Positions 33,787 to 47,479 are shown, counted from the stretch's first letter. The stretch: DNA of 64,000 nt from Gastracanthus pulcherrimus (GCA_949152435.1 OX424576.1:147154609-147218608); one strand, 5' to 3'. Notes: a model not told the origin generated them from the sequence alone. Numbers and translations: made by a program.

Positions 33787-33955
33787 GAGAATGTCGTAGT
33801 CAAATGCGCATTCCTACATCCTATTTTTCGTTATTTCAACTTAACTTTTTGTTTTCATTAATGATTTCGGTCATCCGGTGTTTGTAATAGGAAGAATAAT
33901 GGACAATACGCAAATGTCGGTAAGTACACAACGGCATTCTAGCGCCGACATCCCC
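33787..33955. mobile_element. MITE with TTAA flanks, piggyBac-like
   Basis: TTAA (33783-33786) then GAGAATGTCG; CGACATCCCC then TTAA (33956-33959). Ends match at 8 of 10. A 10-bp palindrome AATGCGCATT lies inside the left end (33803-33812). 169 bp, no ORF. The ends are short, so the class is less certain than for the other two TTAA elements. Confidence 0.65.
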
Positions 33956-34039
33956 TTAACAGATTGCACGTATATTTGCTAAAAAAATAATCAACTTTCA
34001 AGACTGCGTAATTTTTTTAAATCAAAATGCTCTTACTGC

Positions 34040-34760
34040 CTTCTGCCCCCGTCTTCCCCTATACACATATGGAGGCGAGCACGAGCCCATCTGTCCATGT
34101 ATAAACTGTGTGCGCTCGAACACTTTCGATCCTCGGTGGCACATAGGCGCCTACACGCGTGGGTGACACTTTCTTTTTTCCGATGAGAGCGAGAATATAA
34201 TGTAATGAAATATGGAAGGCTCCCTAGCGCCTCCTGGCGCGTTCGCAGGGGGCGATATATATATATTCAATGAGGAGGGCGGAGAACGTTATGTATTACA
34301 CGGTGAAAGAGGGAGGAAGATTGTTCCGAGAGTATAACGGCGCGGTTACGGGACAGTCGTTTAATGCGCGGGAAATTTCGTGTATTATAATTGGACGACT
34401 CGCGTTGCTGCGGTATTTTATAATACAGGGAGTCGGAATGATAGAATGCGTGGTGTACCGCGCGGGGCGAAATAAAGCGCGGAAAGACAGCGACGAAACG
34501 TCGTTATGTCGAGTGTGATTTTATTACGGTGAAAACGACGGTGATGGATCTCTGGATTTTAAGATTTAAGGCCGCGCGCGAGCGCAGGATTTCCCGTTGG
34601 GAGCTGCAAATTGTATTGGGAATCGCGTGATGTTGATTAAGTAATTTTATTTTTATTGACGGGCTGAGAACTGCGTTTCTTTCGGGGAGAACGGAATTGT
34701 AATAGATTTCTGCTCTGAAAGTGTCTATTAGCACTTTGTGTTATAAATAATATTGAAGTT
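34040..34760. promoter_or_regulatory. GC-rich island 5
   Basis: CpG-rich patch (GCGCG near 34240, 34440-34580) with a short TA run near 34256-34265. Right flank is G-rich (34270-34700). No CDS. Confidence 0.35.
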
Positions 34761-35049
34761 TATAGTGTAGAGGTTTAATGGAAATACTATATAATATAAT
34801 CTTTAATGAGCAAATATAGACATGTATACTACGAATTACATATGCTCGTTTGACGTAAAATTTGTTTCTAATACTTGAAATTTACGGTTCAAATTCATCA
34901 TTTGAAAATTCCGTATTAATATTCTCCACTTAATTTAGATTAGTCAAAGTAATTACAATGAAAAAATAAAAACTAATCACTAAAAGAAAAAAAGGAACAC
35001 CGAATACATCGTAAACCAACAAATCAGGAAGCAAACTAAACTACCGATC

Positions 35050-35540
35050 CAAAAATAAACTCGTACCTCCTCAATAAAACGCTAGGATGTATGTATCAGC
35101 ATAGCACGCGGTCCAGTCTGAAAAAGTGCGTTATGCTTCTCCTCGATTGAACGCGCTCGCGCAGCGGCAGCAGCGGCATCGATTCTCTCGTTTAGCCTTC
35201 GCGCCGAGAGCGTTGACTTCCGGCAAACGGAATTCCGCGCTGCGGCGGCCTCTCGAAATATATCGCCTCCGATCGAGAAACTCGTCGCTCTTGCAGCGCT
35301 CAGCTGGCCTCCCTTTGTTCCGCTCAGCTGCTATCTTGGCAGTCGTTGACGTGGCCGGTTTCTGCAAGCAAAAAACAGAAGCACACTGTTGAGAATGGCG
35401 TGCAAACAAGGTATTTCGGAGCGTAGACAGGGAAAAGAGGTTTCTTGAGACAAAGGAGGTGCGTGTAGTTGGATTGATGAGTCATTACAGGAATCAACTG
35501 GTATGCGCGATTCTTAATTGTGTTTTAACTCGCTGGAGTA
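35050..35540. promoter_or_regulatory. GC-rich island 6
   Basis: CpG-rich with GCAGCGGCAGCAGCGGC near 35160. Left flank 34975-35090 is A/C rich, right flank 35395-35540 G/T rich. Overlapping ORFs on both strands (35126-35409) look like composition effects. Confidence 0.35.
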
Positions 35541-37659
35541 AGATTAAAAAACAAGCGTATGAAAGAGTTATAACTTTTTAATAATACATCATAGCTTTTT
35601 TAACGTGACTTTTTGAAACAACTTTAAGGTCAAGAATTATAACAAAGATACGTATATTATTTTACTTAATTAGATATACTTAAGATAATATAGAGGAATA
35701 TTAAAATCCAGTATAAAAAAGCATATTAAAAGAACAAAGGATCATATTGTTCTTTACCAATAGCTCTATAGATAACTGTTAAACTATTAAAACATAAATA
35801 GTTCTTATAGCTTTTTCGGATTTTGTATATTCGGTGGGAAATAGTCCTTGACTGTGTAAAGAGCTATAAAGTAAATGTATATTTGCGTACGCGTGTGTAT
35901 AGTATACACAGAAAATATCCACTAAACGCTAACAGAGAGATAATTGTAATTACAGCTGTAATAGAATATATCGATTTTAGGTATAACAGATGCCATTATC
36001 CACTATACATAAGTAATAAAGAACATAAGTAGAAAAGAGACATTACATTAAAATTGAATTTACTATTTATGGAAATGTATAATGTAATTGACGATTTTCA
36101 AGTAATTAAATTATGTTTTATATTTATTACTGGGTATGTTATAAAATTTGAATTAAAAAAAACAAAAATGTATTGTAAGATTTAAATCCAATTATTACTG
36201 CTGGATATATTTATCATATTACTGGAAGTTATTGATGATATTTACTCTAGTTACAATAAAATTTTAATCATTTAAACAATTAAAAAAGTAGAATGAACTT
36301 TTTTTCCTATTAGAAATAAGCACCAATTATAGCTGGAAGCGCTTTACTAACTTACTAGGTCATTTCGTGCTCGACATAATTGATTTATAACAAATTAAGC
36401 AAGTATAGAGTTACCGTGATATCCGATGTACCCTATTATCTAATGATCCCGCACGCCGCAATTTTTCCTGCCAATTAAAAAATTAATTCGATTTTGCATT
36501 AATCCACGAAAATCCAAAACTTTGCTGAAAGAATCGAATATTTATTGCGGATATTGTTAAGCTACCACATTTTCAATTTACCATTGCAGGTTTGAAAAGA
36601 TATGCAGTCACCTTTAATTATTCTCTGAATACATTTTCATTATTTACACACGAGGGCAATTATTTTACTTCTATATAATTATTTTAAATATGATATATAA
36701 AAAACCATCACTTCAAGTACATACTTTTTATGGATTATTTTATGTAATACAGCTCTAACTATGGCGAAAACTATCTTTTTGGCTCGGAAACGGCTGTTAG
36801 CTCCACATTTACTTGAAAGTAGGAATAAAAAAAGTTTTTTAAGACTTCTTTTGTAAGTAGTTTATGACGTTTACGTAAGACAAAGATGTAATTTAGTTCC
36901 ATTCGTCCAAGAATCGTGCCCTTTTAGATATCTTTTGAAATTATACTTTCATTTCTCCGAATTAAGATTTCCTCATGCTTTCAATCTGTACGACAGAAAT
37001 GTAATGACACAGACGGCTATCAACTCAAACTTAGCAAAAAAGAAAGCAAACTATGTATTTGAAGTATAAAGTAAATTTATTATTACGTCAGTTAAAAATA
37101 CTCATTAATGTTAAGAAAACGTAGTTTTTTTCTTTTAAAAGCCCGTGCTAGTCCATAAATGGATTTTATAATAAGTACCTTTTTGACTTGTTCAATCAAT
37201 TTTGATCATAAAAACTTAACAATTGTGTTAAACTGCAATTTTATTTAACAACATATTTAAATATATAACTGGTAGAATATCTTCTTTGTAAACTTTTGGA
37301 ATTTCACCAATAGCACCTTGAAAATTGAAAAAGATATGACGCTTCAAAGTATATGTGACCAACGGTAGTACCGTTTGAAGTCGTTATATGATCGTGACAT
37401 AAAAGAACTATGCAATTCTTTTTTCAAATATAGTTTAACTGCGAAAATTCGCAATACTTTACATATCGGCTAACGGCTTCTACTGATCAAATCCATTCCG
37501 ATAGATAACATTTTCATTTTGGTGCCCAATTAACAACAGAAAAGTATATTTTATCAATTTAAGGCATACGTTAAAATATTTTGCTACACGTAAAAATATC
37601 CCAGTAGCACTGAAAACTACACATACGTGGAATACAATTTTTTTCCGTGCGCTACACGA

Positions 37660-38560
37660 CACTCGCTACATCGAATTAGCGCCCGCTTTGGGCTTCCGGT
37701 TCTGGTGGTGGTGGTGGTAGTGGTCGTCGTCGTCTCCCTTACACCTATATACACGTCCCCTTACTCCGGTAGAATACGCGACCTCGTGTAATCGGCCTTG
37801 CGCGAGAGACGCCCGGAGAGCAGGAGCTAGATAGAGAAAGCGAGAGCATTCTACTTGTCGTAATTAACGCGATTCCCAGGGCTTGCGGAGCCCTTTCCGA
37901 GATCTCTCTTTCTCTCTCTCTAGCGTTTGCACAAAAAAAAACACAACATTTACCTCTTAGCCCTCATTCCGAGCTTTTTTTTCGCTCCGCGAGCAGCGCG
38001 CCCCCTCGCGCTGTATCTCCAGCCGCGCGCCCGTGTGAATCCCCTTTCTATCTCGTTCCGGTCTTCCGCATTCTTTACCCACTGTTTTTAAGTATATAGT
38101 CGGAGGGAGAGGGACGGAGCGAGCGAGAGCCGAGCGAGCTTTGCGCGAGGGTTGGATAATTTTATTAGGTCGTCAGCTGTGCTAGTTTTTCTCGTTTTTT
38201 TTTGTATACACTTGTGTATTCAGCGCCGTTTGTGTGTGTGGGTTTTCTCTGTGTTGTTTTTTCGCTTTCTGCTGCTGCGTTACACGCCGGTTTCACGTAG
38301 AAGGCACTCGTATAAGATTTTTCAAGCACTTATGTAAGAGAGAAGTTCACCAGGTCGTGCATTCAAGATAAATTCTGCTGGAAAAGAATTTTTCATAGGG
38401 TAGGTATGTTTGTGTGTTTGAGATAAGAGAGAGAGAGAATGAAAAAGAAGGACACGCGTAGAGATTAATCTTGGTATTTTATTGCGATTAAAGTTGTACG
38501 TGGGGAGGAAATAACCCCCATATATCATTTTTTGAAATTAATTTTTTTTCTACCACGATG
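37660..38560. promoter_or_regulatory. GC-rich island 7
   Basis: GGT repeat (37704-37718), GTC repeat (37723-37734) and CT run (37904-37921) within CpG-rich DNA. Right flank 38150-38560 is T/G rich. Confidence 0.35.
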
Positions 38561-39399
38561 GTTTGTGAGTGGATTCAGATGTCGGCATGAATGAAAATGA
38601 ATAAGTGCTGTTTTCGTTATCGATCTTTTGAATTAATTGTTTGTTGAAATAAATTACTTTTATATTTGTGTTTATTGTGCTAAATAATTAATATTTGCAT
38701 TCATCGTTTATTATTTATTGTTAAATAGATTTGCACATATTTCATTATTAGAATAATTACTGTTGTTGCAATTTAAAATATTTTTCACTGATATATTATA
38801 GTTCAACGAAATAACGCCTACTTTTCAAGACTAAAAAGAATGTGGAAGTGCATTGATATAAATTTCAAATATGAAGCTAATCCATTTGCATTGTTATTCT
38901 CACATTGAGTAATAATATTGATTACGTGTTAGATTATTTCATGTAGTTTATACCTCGTTATTCACTGCTATAAATCGTTCAGTTGCAGTCACATAATTCT
39001 ATATGCTTTTTGATTTCGGTAGGTTCTCGGCATAGCGAGATAAGTTCACTTTCATATTTTTGAGATATTAAGATTTATAGTTATAATTTTTCATTTGAAC
39101 TAATATATGGTCACTTATCTTACACTTTCCTAAATTTATGAATTTTTCTCTGAAAATATACTATTTTCAAAAATGTGGAATTATCTAGTTATGCTGAAAA
39201 ACCCACAGATTTATAACTTCAAATGTAGAAGGACCCATGGTCCATAAATAATCATAATAAATTAAATAAATAGAAATGCCCGATATATTTTAAAATAAAT
39301 GCGATATTTTCATAAGAATACCCTGACAATCATCTCTTTCATACGAGCAAAAAATTACTTTTATTTCTCGGTCACATAATCGCAAAAAATAAGAACCAC

Positions 39400-39886
39400 C
39401 GTATAAAACATAAAATTCCTCCTCTCGAATTCAACGGCATAACTCACTCGGATACAGTCACACACAATCCACGACGTAGGAATACATAAGAATCCCCAAG
39501 CAGCAGCTAGAGAAAACATTCATGCATACCCGCGAGTATATTAAAACGAGAATTTCCCCGATACACACATTCAGCGACGTCTTTCCGCTCCCTTCGGTCT
39601 ACACAAGCATATTCGCTTCCTCCCGTGTAACGCGCTTATAAAAAGTAATTCCGCCATTCCCCTCCCCGGGCATCGTTGTGTCGTCCCTAATCTGGCTAGT
39701 CCATGCGCTTACGCGATCGCGCGATCGATGCGACCGGCGACTCGGCGCGTACATGTCGCCAGGTGGCACATTTCGTGTGTGCGTATGCATATGTATGTGC
39801 GTGCGTAAATGTGTGTGGGTAAGGCGAGGCTCTTCTCTCTTGGACACGTGTCCTTGGTGTAGTGGCGGTAGCATGTGTGGAATGTA
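39400..39886. promoter_or_regulatory. GC-rich island 8
   Basis: A+C is 39 of 60 at 39421-39480 and G+T is 42 of 60 at 39841-39900. Contains CGATCGCGCGATCG near 39713-39726 and TG-rich sequence. Confidence 0.4.
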
Positions 39887-40441
39887 GGGGAGAGAGAGGT
39901 AATATGAAGTATGCTTTGTTGAGAGGCCAAATTTTTTGTAACATGATGCAAGAGTACAAGATTTAACGTTGGAAAAGTGAAAATAAGATTAAAGTGAGTC
40001 ATGATTAAATAGAAAATATGAGCCCGCAATAGTGGCCATTTTGCACTAACACTTTGTCCCATTTGTTTTACATACTAGTGAAACTAAAATTAAAGTTACC
40101 ATAATCAAATAAAAACTAAATTGTGTTTAACTTATAAAGTGATAATTTAATTTTGCCCCGTTTTTCTAGTATTTGTTTTTTCATAATTGGTCATACCGAC
40201 TTTGCAGGGATAAATTAGTCATTTGTAATGATTCAAATAGTTATGCTTTTTTTATAATAAGAATTTTGAATATTTTACACGTGATGGTTTTTATCTATTG
40301 GTAATCATACAGGAGCCATTTATGTAATGTAAATTAAAGCCATTTATGTAAAATAAATTATTAATGTAAATGTAATTTATATCTTGTAAGTAAAAGATGT
40401 CCATGTTATTCAAAAAGTGACTATTTTGCCCCGCTCTCCCC
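39887..40441. mobile_element. MITE-like element with TA flanks
   Basis: Begins GGGGAGAGAGAGGTAATATG after TA (39885-39886) and ends CTATTTTGCCCCGCTCTCCC plus C before TA (40442-40443). The ends match imperfectly over about 20 bp. TTTTGCCCCG also occurs inside (40155). 555 bp, no ORF. Tc1/mariner-like by the TA only. Confidence 0.55.
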
Positions 40442-40732
40442 TAATGTATGGGAGTCGTGCGAAGAACGAGACGAAAGAGAGATTGGAGGGAGGGATAATA
40501 GAGGGGATAAAGGGATGGAAAGACTGAAAGTGCGAAGAGATAAGCGGGTAGATTGATTTTTTAACGGTAATTTTGTTCTTGTAGCGATATGAGTTTGATG
40601 GGAAAGAGGTTTGTTTATGATAATGATTGTGAAATATCACCATTTATATAAACTGATGTTGATGATTTAAGATACCTATGGTTAGATTTATAGATATACC
40701 GTTGGTTCTCATCATATAGCTGGTACACAGAG

Positions 40733-41232
40733 AGAATTTTCTAATAAAACTTATAACAAAATTCACGGTAAAAATGATCGTAAATAACTATAAAGCTGGG
40801 GCACTCCGACTTTCCGGCACTTTTTACTGATATTTTACTATAAATTTTACCGCTCTGAACTATAAATTTTACCGTATTGAATGGTAAAATTTGCCTGATT
40901 TGAGAAAAAAAGACAGCCGATGAAGGATAACAACTGAGCGTACACAAATTTTAGGTTAACTCTAATATAAATGGGTATAAATGTACTTATTTAAGTATTA
41001 ATGATAATACTATAATAATTGGAAGAAAATCCACAGTTTTAAAAAATAATTCACACACATTTTACCATCCATTTCATTGTGTAACTTTGTATGTTTCACA
41101 ATTCTATTAGTTTTCTCTAAGATTCGATAAAAATCAATAAGAACTGTCGGAAAGTTGGAGTGTCCCAGCTTTATAGTCATTCACGGTAATTTTTACTACG
41201 AATTTAGTCATAATTTTTATCAATAAATTCTA
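40733..41232. mobile_element. Inverted-repeat element, about 100-bp ends
   Basis: ACTATAAAGCTGGGGCACTC (from 40789, continuing CGACTTTCCGGCA) faces its near-complement at 41137-41180. The match extends outward, more diverged, to 40733 and 41232. Inside are tandem ACTATAAATTTTACCG units (about 40849-40885). No ORF. Superfamily not determined. Confidence 0.7.
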
Positions 41233-41730
41233 TGAGTATATATTTTTCACATAAATTGAATGTAACGACTATGTATATCTTTCAAACCTGAGGGAGATGT
41301 CTCTTTCATTATATATCACGTAAAGTTCGAGTCACTTTTGATCAAATTTATAAAGTTTTATAACCATTTTACTATTTTCTAAAGACGTTGCTGGCCGTAT
41401 ACTATGAGACAAGGTTTCATTGCCTTTACAAAAATATACGGTTATATCGCAAAACATTATTCAATTATATAATTGTAGATTTATGTTTTTAAAAAACTTT
41501 AATTTCCATTATGAGTATTTTTATTCGACTATCTAAATTACAATCATGATGATCTAAATAAGAACGAGACCACGGAGCAATTTAATTAAGTTTATAACTA
41601 TAACATAGGTATACATTGTGTGAAGAAAACGTACTTATAACAGGTTCGTAGAAAACGACCATATATCATTAGTTATACAATTAAGTTAAATTAATAATAA
41701 ATATTTACAAATCTTCTCCATTACAACTAA

Positions 41731-42203
41731 GGTAAGTTTGAGTATTACTGCGAAGTTTTCGTTTAGGTTAAGTTTAGCGTTGAAAATATTGCGCGTACGA
41801 ACAGGTAATGCTGTGATTCTTTTTCTAGAACAAATGTAACCATTTCAAGAATCGATTCATAAAAAAAGAAAGGTTCCAGAACGTGTGTTTTTTAATAAAT
41901 ACTTTCGAAAAATTCACTTTTGCCAGTTTATATTACTGCGGCTTGGCATGTATTTACTGCACACCGATTACTGTGTATACAATTCACAGGTTAGGACCCG
42001 CAGTAATACAAGCATAGGCGTGGTGTGTATCACTGCAGTTGACTTCTGCATTTATACAAATAAATAAAAGAAAATAGATTTTTTATTCCATAAACATTCA
42101 TATTCTCAAAAGTTAAAGCAATAATAAATTATTCTTGAAGGAATATTTATTAAAATAAGTTTTTTTTCGCCTTTGTAAATCTGCAGTAATACCCACTCTT
42201 ACC
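41731..42203. mobile_element. Nested inverted repeats built on TATTACTGCG
   Basis: GGTAAGTTTGAGTATTACTG (41731) faces CAGTAATACCCACTCTTACC (to 42203), 19 of 24 matching. A second exact pair, TATTACTGCGG (41931-41941) and CCGCAGTAATA (41998-42008), lies at the centre. No ORF with coding character. Confidence 0.5.
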
Positions 42204-42553
42204 CTACCTCCATTTTATCATCATTACAAAACGAAACTAGAATGAAACGGCCACTTTTGAACACAGACGAAGAAAATTACCCACTTCAATACAGAAACTA
42301 GACTACTATTCAGTTTGCCAGACCATTTATCGTCGGATTCAACTTTATTTTCCTCACAACAACGTCCACTTTGAAAAATGTCCAAGTGCAGTCAAGAGAC
42401 TCTCTTAAAAGGTAATATTACAATTCCATTACCGGCGATAGTGCGCCACGCTATATACGCGCGGCTCAAAGCTCGCGCGCGCGCGATAGCTCCGCGCGAA
42501 GAAGCGAGCGTAAAGCAAAAGATAGCGAAGACATTAGAGGCGAAAGAGTTGAT

Positions 42554-42592
<39 letters not shown>

Positions 42593-42764
42593 CGAGAGTG
42601 AGAAAGAGATGCTTTTGAAAGTGACTTATAGTGCGTCGTCGTCATGGTAGTCGTCGTCGTCGCGCGGGTCAAAGGTGAGCCGGGGTCCGGACACGAAATG
42701 GAAATGAATAGACCATTGTATTCGAATGCGATCTGTCTGCGGTGTGCCCGCTTTTAAAGGGTGC

Positions 42765-42800
<36 letters not shown>

Positions 42801-43049
42801 GGCGAGCTCATCGGAACACGGTGTCATTGGCCTGTCTGCTTTATCCCCTCCTCCTTCCTTCTTTCCCATGCACAAAAAAGTTTTCTTTTATTCGGTATTT
42901 GATGGTAAGGTTTCTCGTAACGACGAGAAATCATGGAGAGCGATATGTGTGCTCGCGGAAAAATGTATTGCTTTATCGCGCGCGGAGAGTGAAAAATGAA
43001 TTTCGAATATATATGGTTTTTATGTATAGAATGATTTTGGTCTGTTGGT

Positions 43050-43081
<32 letters not shown>

Positions 43082-43150
43082 TATGTCCGAGGGGACAATT
43101 TATCAATGTACTGCAGCTGTTGTTTGATGTGTAGGACATTTTTTGTCAAA
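42204..43150. promoter_or_regulatory. GC-rich island 9
   Basis: Three long purine/pyrimidine runs: GA (42561-42589), CT (42764-42800) and GA (43050-43081). CpG-rich between. Left flank 42200-42370 is A/C rich, right flank 42890-43050 is G/T rich. Confidence 0.4.
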
Positions 43151-43555
43151 AGCGTATAGCGCAATTACGTAATATACATTGGTATATCGGAAAAATGATT
43201 TTATATAAATCTTGGGTATTTGCAGTGGATTGCGATGATTCATCAATATAATTTAATATTTAAAATTTATTTTCTTTTTAATATTATAAGTGGTTAATTT
43301 TGAGTTGACAATAATGTTCCTAACAATAGTATAATAAGTAACGATACACGTAAAATAAGAAAGTGTATGGCTGTAAACTTTTGAAAATCACAGTATATTA
43401 GTGTATGCACATTTGATTACTAAGAAGTAGTGTCGTTAAACAAAGATTTTCAATTAAGCGACTACATTCAACTTCGAAACTAACAATGGCCATACGCATA
43501 TAGACAGATATGTTCTCTCTAAAAGTGAAACGGTAAAAAGTATGCCATTGCCATT

Positions 43556-43600
43556 AAATTAGTGAAAATCACTGATTCAGCAGTGAATATTCACTAATTT
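43556..43600. repeat. Short hairpin built from TTAGTGAA units
   Basis: AAATTAGTGAAAATCACTG faces CAGTGAATATTCACTAATTT around a 6-nt loop; one bulge and one mismatch. Confidence 0.7.
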
Positions 43601-44199
43601 TCAGTGAAAAAGTTGAAATTTCCTGTTGAATTAATGAATTTGACATAATAGTTTTAACTGATTCATATTTAGAGAGTTTCTTTAATTGCAAGAATACTAT
43701 TTAAAATTTATTTGTACACAATTAAATATAAAATTAAAATTATAACAAGTAGCATAAACAGCAGCATTGAGGAAATCGTTTTTGTCGTGCAATCTTTGAA
43801 TCAGTTTATTTTATGCTAAAGTATTCCCAAAACTCTTTACAGGAACCGTTACCAATTATTCATTGGGTATTTGTTTTTAAATTTCAAAAGTATTTTATAC
43901 TCTTCACAGGAATAATCGAAAAAGGTATCGATTTTTTTTTGGAATGCATAAATGCATTATTCATTCGAGAGATCGAAAGATACGACAGAAAAGCGATTTT
44001 CTGAATGCATAACACGTTACATTAAAGTCGAAAATATGTATACGTACGTTGCATTAAAGTTCAAAAGTTCAACGAACCTTATGCAACAACACACATTAGA
44101 ATAACAATTAGCTTACACCATAGCAAAGTATATCCACTTTTTTGTTTAATCTTTCGAATCATCAATAAACCTTGCTAAAAATATGCTACTCTCAGTAGT

Positions 44200-44880
44200 G
44201 CGACCAAGTATTCGCGCTAGCAACAACCAACCCAAAAATCCCGCGACCACGCGTTTCATTCTCAGTCGCCTCGACGAAAAAACATTATTCATAAGGCTGG
44301 CATAGTCGTCAAACACGCGTAAGAAATCCGCGTCTCAGCGTATTTTAATGAAGCGTGCGCGCCTGCACCGAGCGACGCACTATATAGGTCCCTTTTGAAG
44401 GGTCCTCGAGCCCATGCATCCCTCGCTGCGTTTTTCGTTTCTCCTCCATCGCTTCTTTCTTTTTTTCTTCTCTGAAGAACGGAACAGACCGCGGAGAGTC
44501 GTCGGCTCTTTTCCTCGACGCGCTCATCGCGCTCGTTAATCGATGCGCATGCATATTTATCAGCGAGCGATCGACCGGCGTTTCTTTGACCCTTTCCAAG
44601 CGCGCGCGCACATGTGTGTGTGTGTGTGTGTGTGTGTTTCCCGCATCAGCGTGCGCGCAATCGAGAAATTTGTTTGGAAATTTTTTGGGATCAGCGAAAA
44701 GTTTGAGGGATCTTGCATAATGTTGCGGGGGGTTGATCGTGGATGCACGCGGTTAGGGGAGTTGTTGTGGGGGTTTTCTTTCCCATCACGAAGAATCTAT
44801 GTATACGCAATATTATGTAGAAGAGTAAAAATTACAATTGGGTACTTACTTGCACGGTTTTAAAAAATTTAATTTTAAAG
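44200..44880. promoter_or_regulatory. GC-rich island 10
   Basis: TG run (44613-44637) next to GCGCGCGC. Left flank 44130-44240 is A/C rich; right flank 44660-44780 is G/T rich. Confidence 0.4.
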
Positions 44881-45879
44881 TTTCGGCTTGCGTTTAACTT
44901 ATTTGTTCGGTGGAAAAGTATAATCATTATTCCGAGAGAAAGTAAAGTTTTAAAAAATAGATATTTTCAAACAGCCGATAATACTCTAGTAAAGCTCGAG
45001 CGAATTCGAGCTCAAGTAAAGTTCTGCTCAAACTAATTTGTCTAACAATACTTAAGCGCATGACAAAAATGAATAATAAATAGTAAGTTACGTGCGAGGT
45101 CATGTGACTATATAGCTATGATGTCATGACTTGATAGTCGTTTTTTTTTCAAATTCATGATAATTGCAAAATTTTCGTTTTCGTTTCTTATAAATTATAT
45201 CCCAATGTCATTATATTTAACTTTCAATTTTTGTACTTTTCTACCTATAATAACATTTTTGAGATCCTGGAAGTTTAGTTTAATGCATTAACAGCATATA
45301 CGTGAGCAATCTAAGTTTTCTTGATGGTTATTTCACACTCAGTGTGGAGTTAACTTTAACGTTTACTAAAGTACTGCGGTGTTTGAGACGTAATATGGTA
45401 AATTTTATAATTAATGGTTTCTTGAAAAAATAAAATTGTTTAGAATAATTCGTTACGATGTAAACTTTCAATCAAACTAAAAAAATCTGTATTTTCTCTT
45501 AATGCAAGATTCCAATTGTTTTTGTCAGTATACACTCATAATGAACAGAGGTTTATAGGAGTTATATTACTAAAAGATCAACTTCACAGTTAAATATGTA
45601 TAGTTATTCAATCACCTGTGTTGTCATTACATAGATATTATTAAATATATTGTTATTGTTACTTACAGCACAATAATAGCTGCCATTTTTTAAAAGTTAC
45701 TTAACTCTATGAACACAAGCTAATATTGACATAGAAAGTAGTTATCGCTATTATAATCGTTGTGAACATTACTTTAAATTTTTAAAATATTCATGAACGC
45801 GAAAATAAAGAACAACTGCGTGCTTTCTAGAATTCTCGTTTGTAAAATGAAAAGCTTATACGTAAGCCATTTATTTTTA

Positions 45880-46560
45880 TCCTTGCATGAAACCTCTAGC
45901 TAATTTCTCCTTCTGCGCGAAAAAAGAGACCAATCAAATAACCGACAAGAGCCAAGAGCCATCAGGTGTAATCAATTGAACGGCGAACTCTCAATAAGAG
46001 ACACATCGTTCGCATCGCGTCAATGTGTACCGATTAGAGCCCCCTGACCCGGCGTCCGAGGCGTATATACATGCGCGACACTGCACGCGCGAGACGAAAT
46101 GGAGCGAGCCAAGAAGACACGTCCATCGTGCAAAGGTCAATGTTTTCGGGACGGCGCGGCAAAGGAGCCGAAGAAGATAAATAGAGAGGCGGGCGCGCGA
46201 GAGAGCGCGAGCGATGTAGACATTGGTTGCTATGCCAACGTAGGAGAGCGCGAGAGACACTCGAGCTCTCTCGGCCGATATATATATATATGGCAATTTC
46301 GAGGCGAGCATTACGGCCACGCCATCAATGACTGTATTTCGGTGAGCAGGGAAGGCCTTTGAATTTTTTGGGTTCGCACGTGCCACGCGTGGGCGTATGT
46401 ACCATGGGTTAAAAATTGAAAGCGTTCGGATGAATTACGTAGTGGATGTGGCTTGCCGTAATGGATGTGTGCATGATGGGAGTTGGAAGCAGATGCGAGG
46501 TGTATAAATGCGAATTTTTTTCTTGAGGTTTCATTCGAGTAATAGAGCATATAATAATAA
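45880..46560. promoter_or_regulatory. GC-rich island 11
   Basis: A+C is 40 of 60 at 45901-45960 and G+T is 41 of 60 at 46441-46500. CpG-rich centre at 46020-46280 with a short TA run (46280-46291). Confidence 0.4.
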
Positions 46561-47479
46561 TAAGTACAGAGTGCACGTAGCATAAAGTGAAAGAAGTAGT
46601 CATCGTTCTCTATGCGCGACTGCTCCAGTTGGTGGTGTTCTAGAATATTCTTTTTTTCTCGTTTGAGGAGGAAAAAAATTGAAATACAGTGAAACAAAGG
46701 CACGAAAAAAGCACCTTCGAGAATACGAATGACCTACTGCAGAAAATGTTGAGTTCTTTATGATCTTTTAGGTATGTCGAAATTGCAGTTTTGGAGTTAG
46801 AACTTGGAATTGAGAGTTTTAACATTTTTCGATATTCTGTGAAAAAGCTGCATGATCATTGACTATTACTACTGATTTATACAAGTAAATACTTGTAATA
46901 ATATAGTCTCCATCATTATTTATTGATTGTTAGATCCTAAAATGTACACAAAAATGAAAAATGAACTTTCTTATAAATTATCATTACACAACTAAGATTT
47001 ACGAACAATTTTAAAAGCTTTAAAACTGTTGAAATTCTTCACAAGAATTTATTCAGACTTTCAAGGAAGTTTCTTCTTATAAATTCTCTTTAGCAAAGTT
47101 ATAAGTACCTTTTATTTAAATTAACAATGTATAATAGCAATCTGCCATTAACCTGCCGAAAAAATCGATTTTGAAGTTACCTGGCATATTTGATGAATAA
47201 GGTACTTTGAAATTTCTCAAGAGAAAATATTGTCAAGAAGGTAAAATATTCTATGTAAGAAATTTGTACTAAAATATGAACTAAGTTACTTCGTTGCAGA
47301 AGCATTGTTACTTAATACAGGAAGCATGTGATATATATATATATAAAAAGTTTTGAATTAAATAAGTGAAGAAAATGATATTCCTGATTTTAAAAACGAA
47401 AATTACTTATTCCTTGCAATCACGAAATCTTTTGAGGTTATGTTTTGTCAGAAAGTGGATACAAAAATACTTAAAATAA

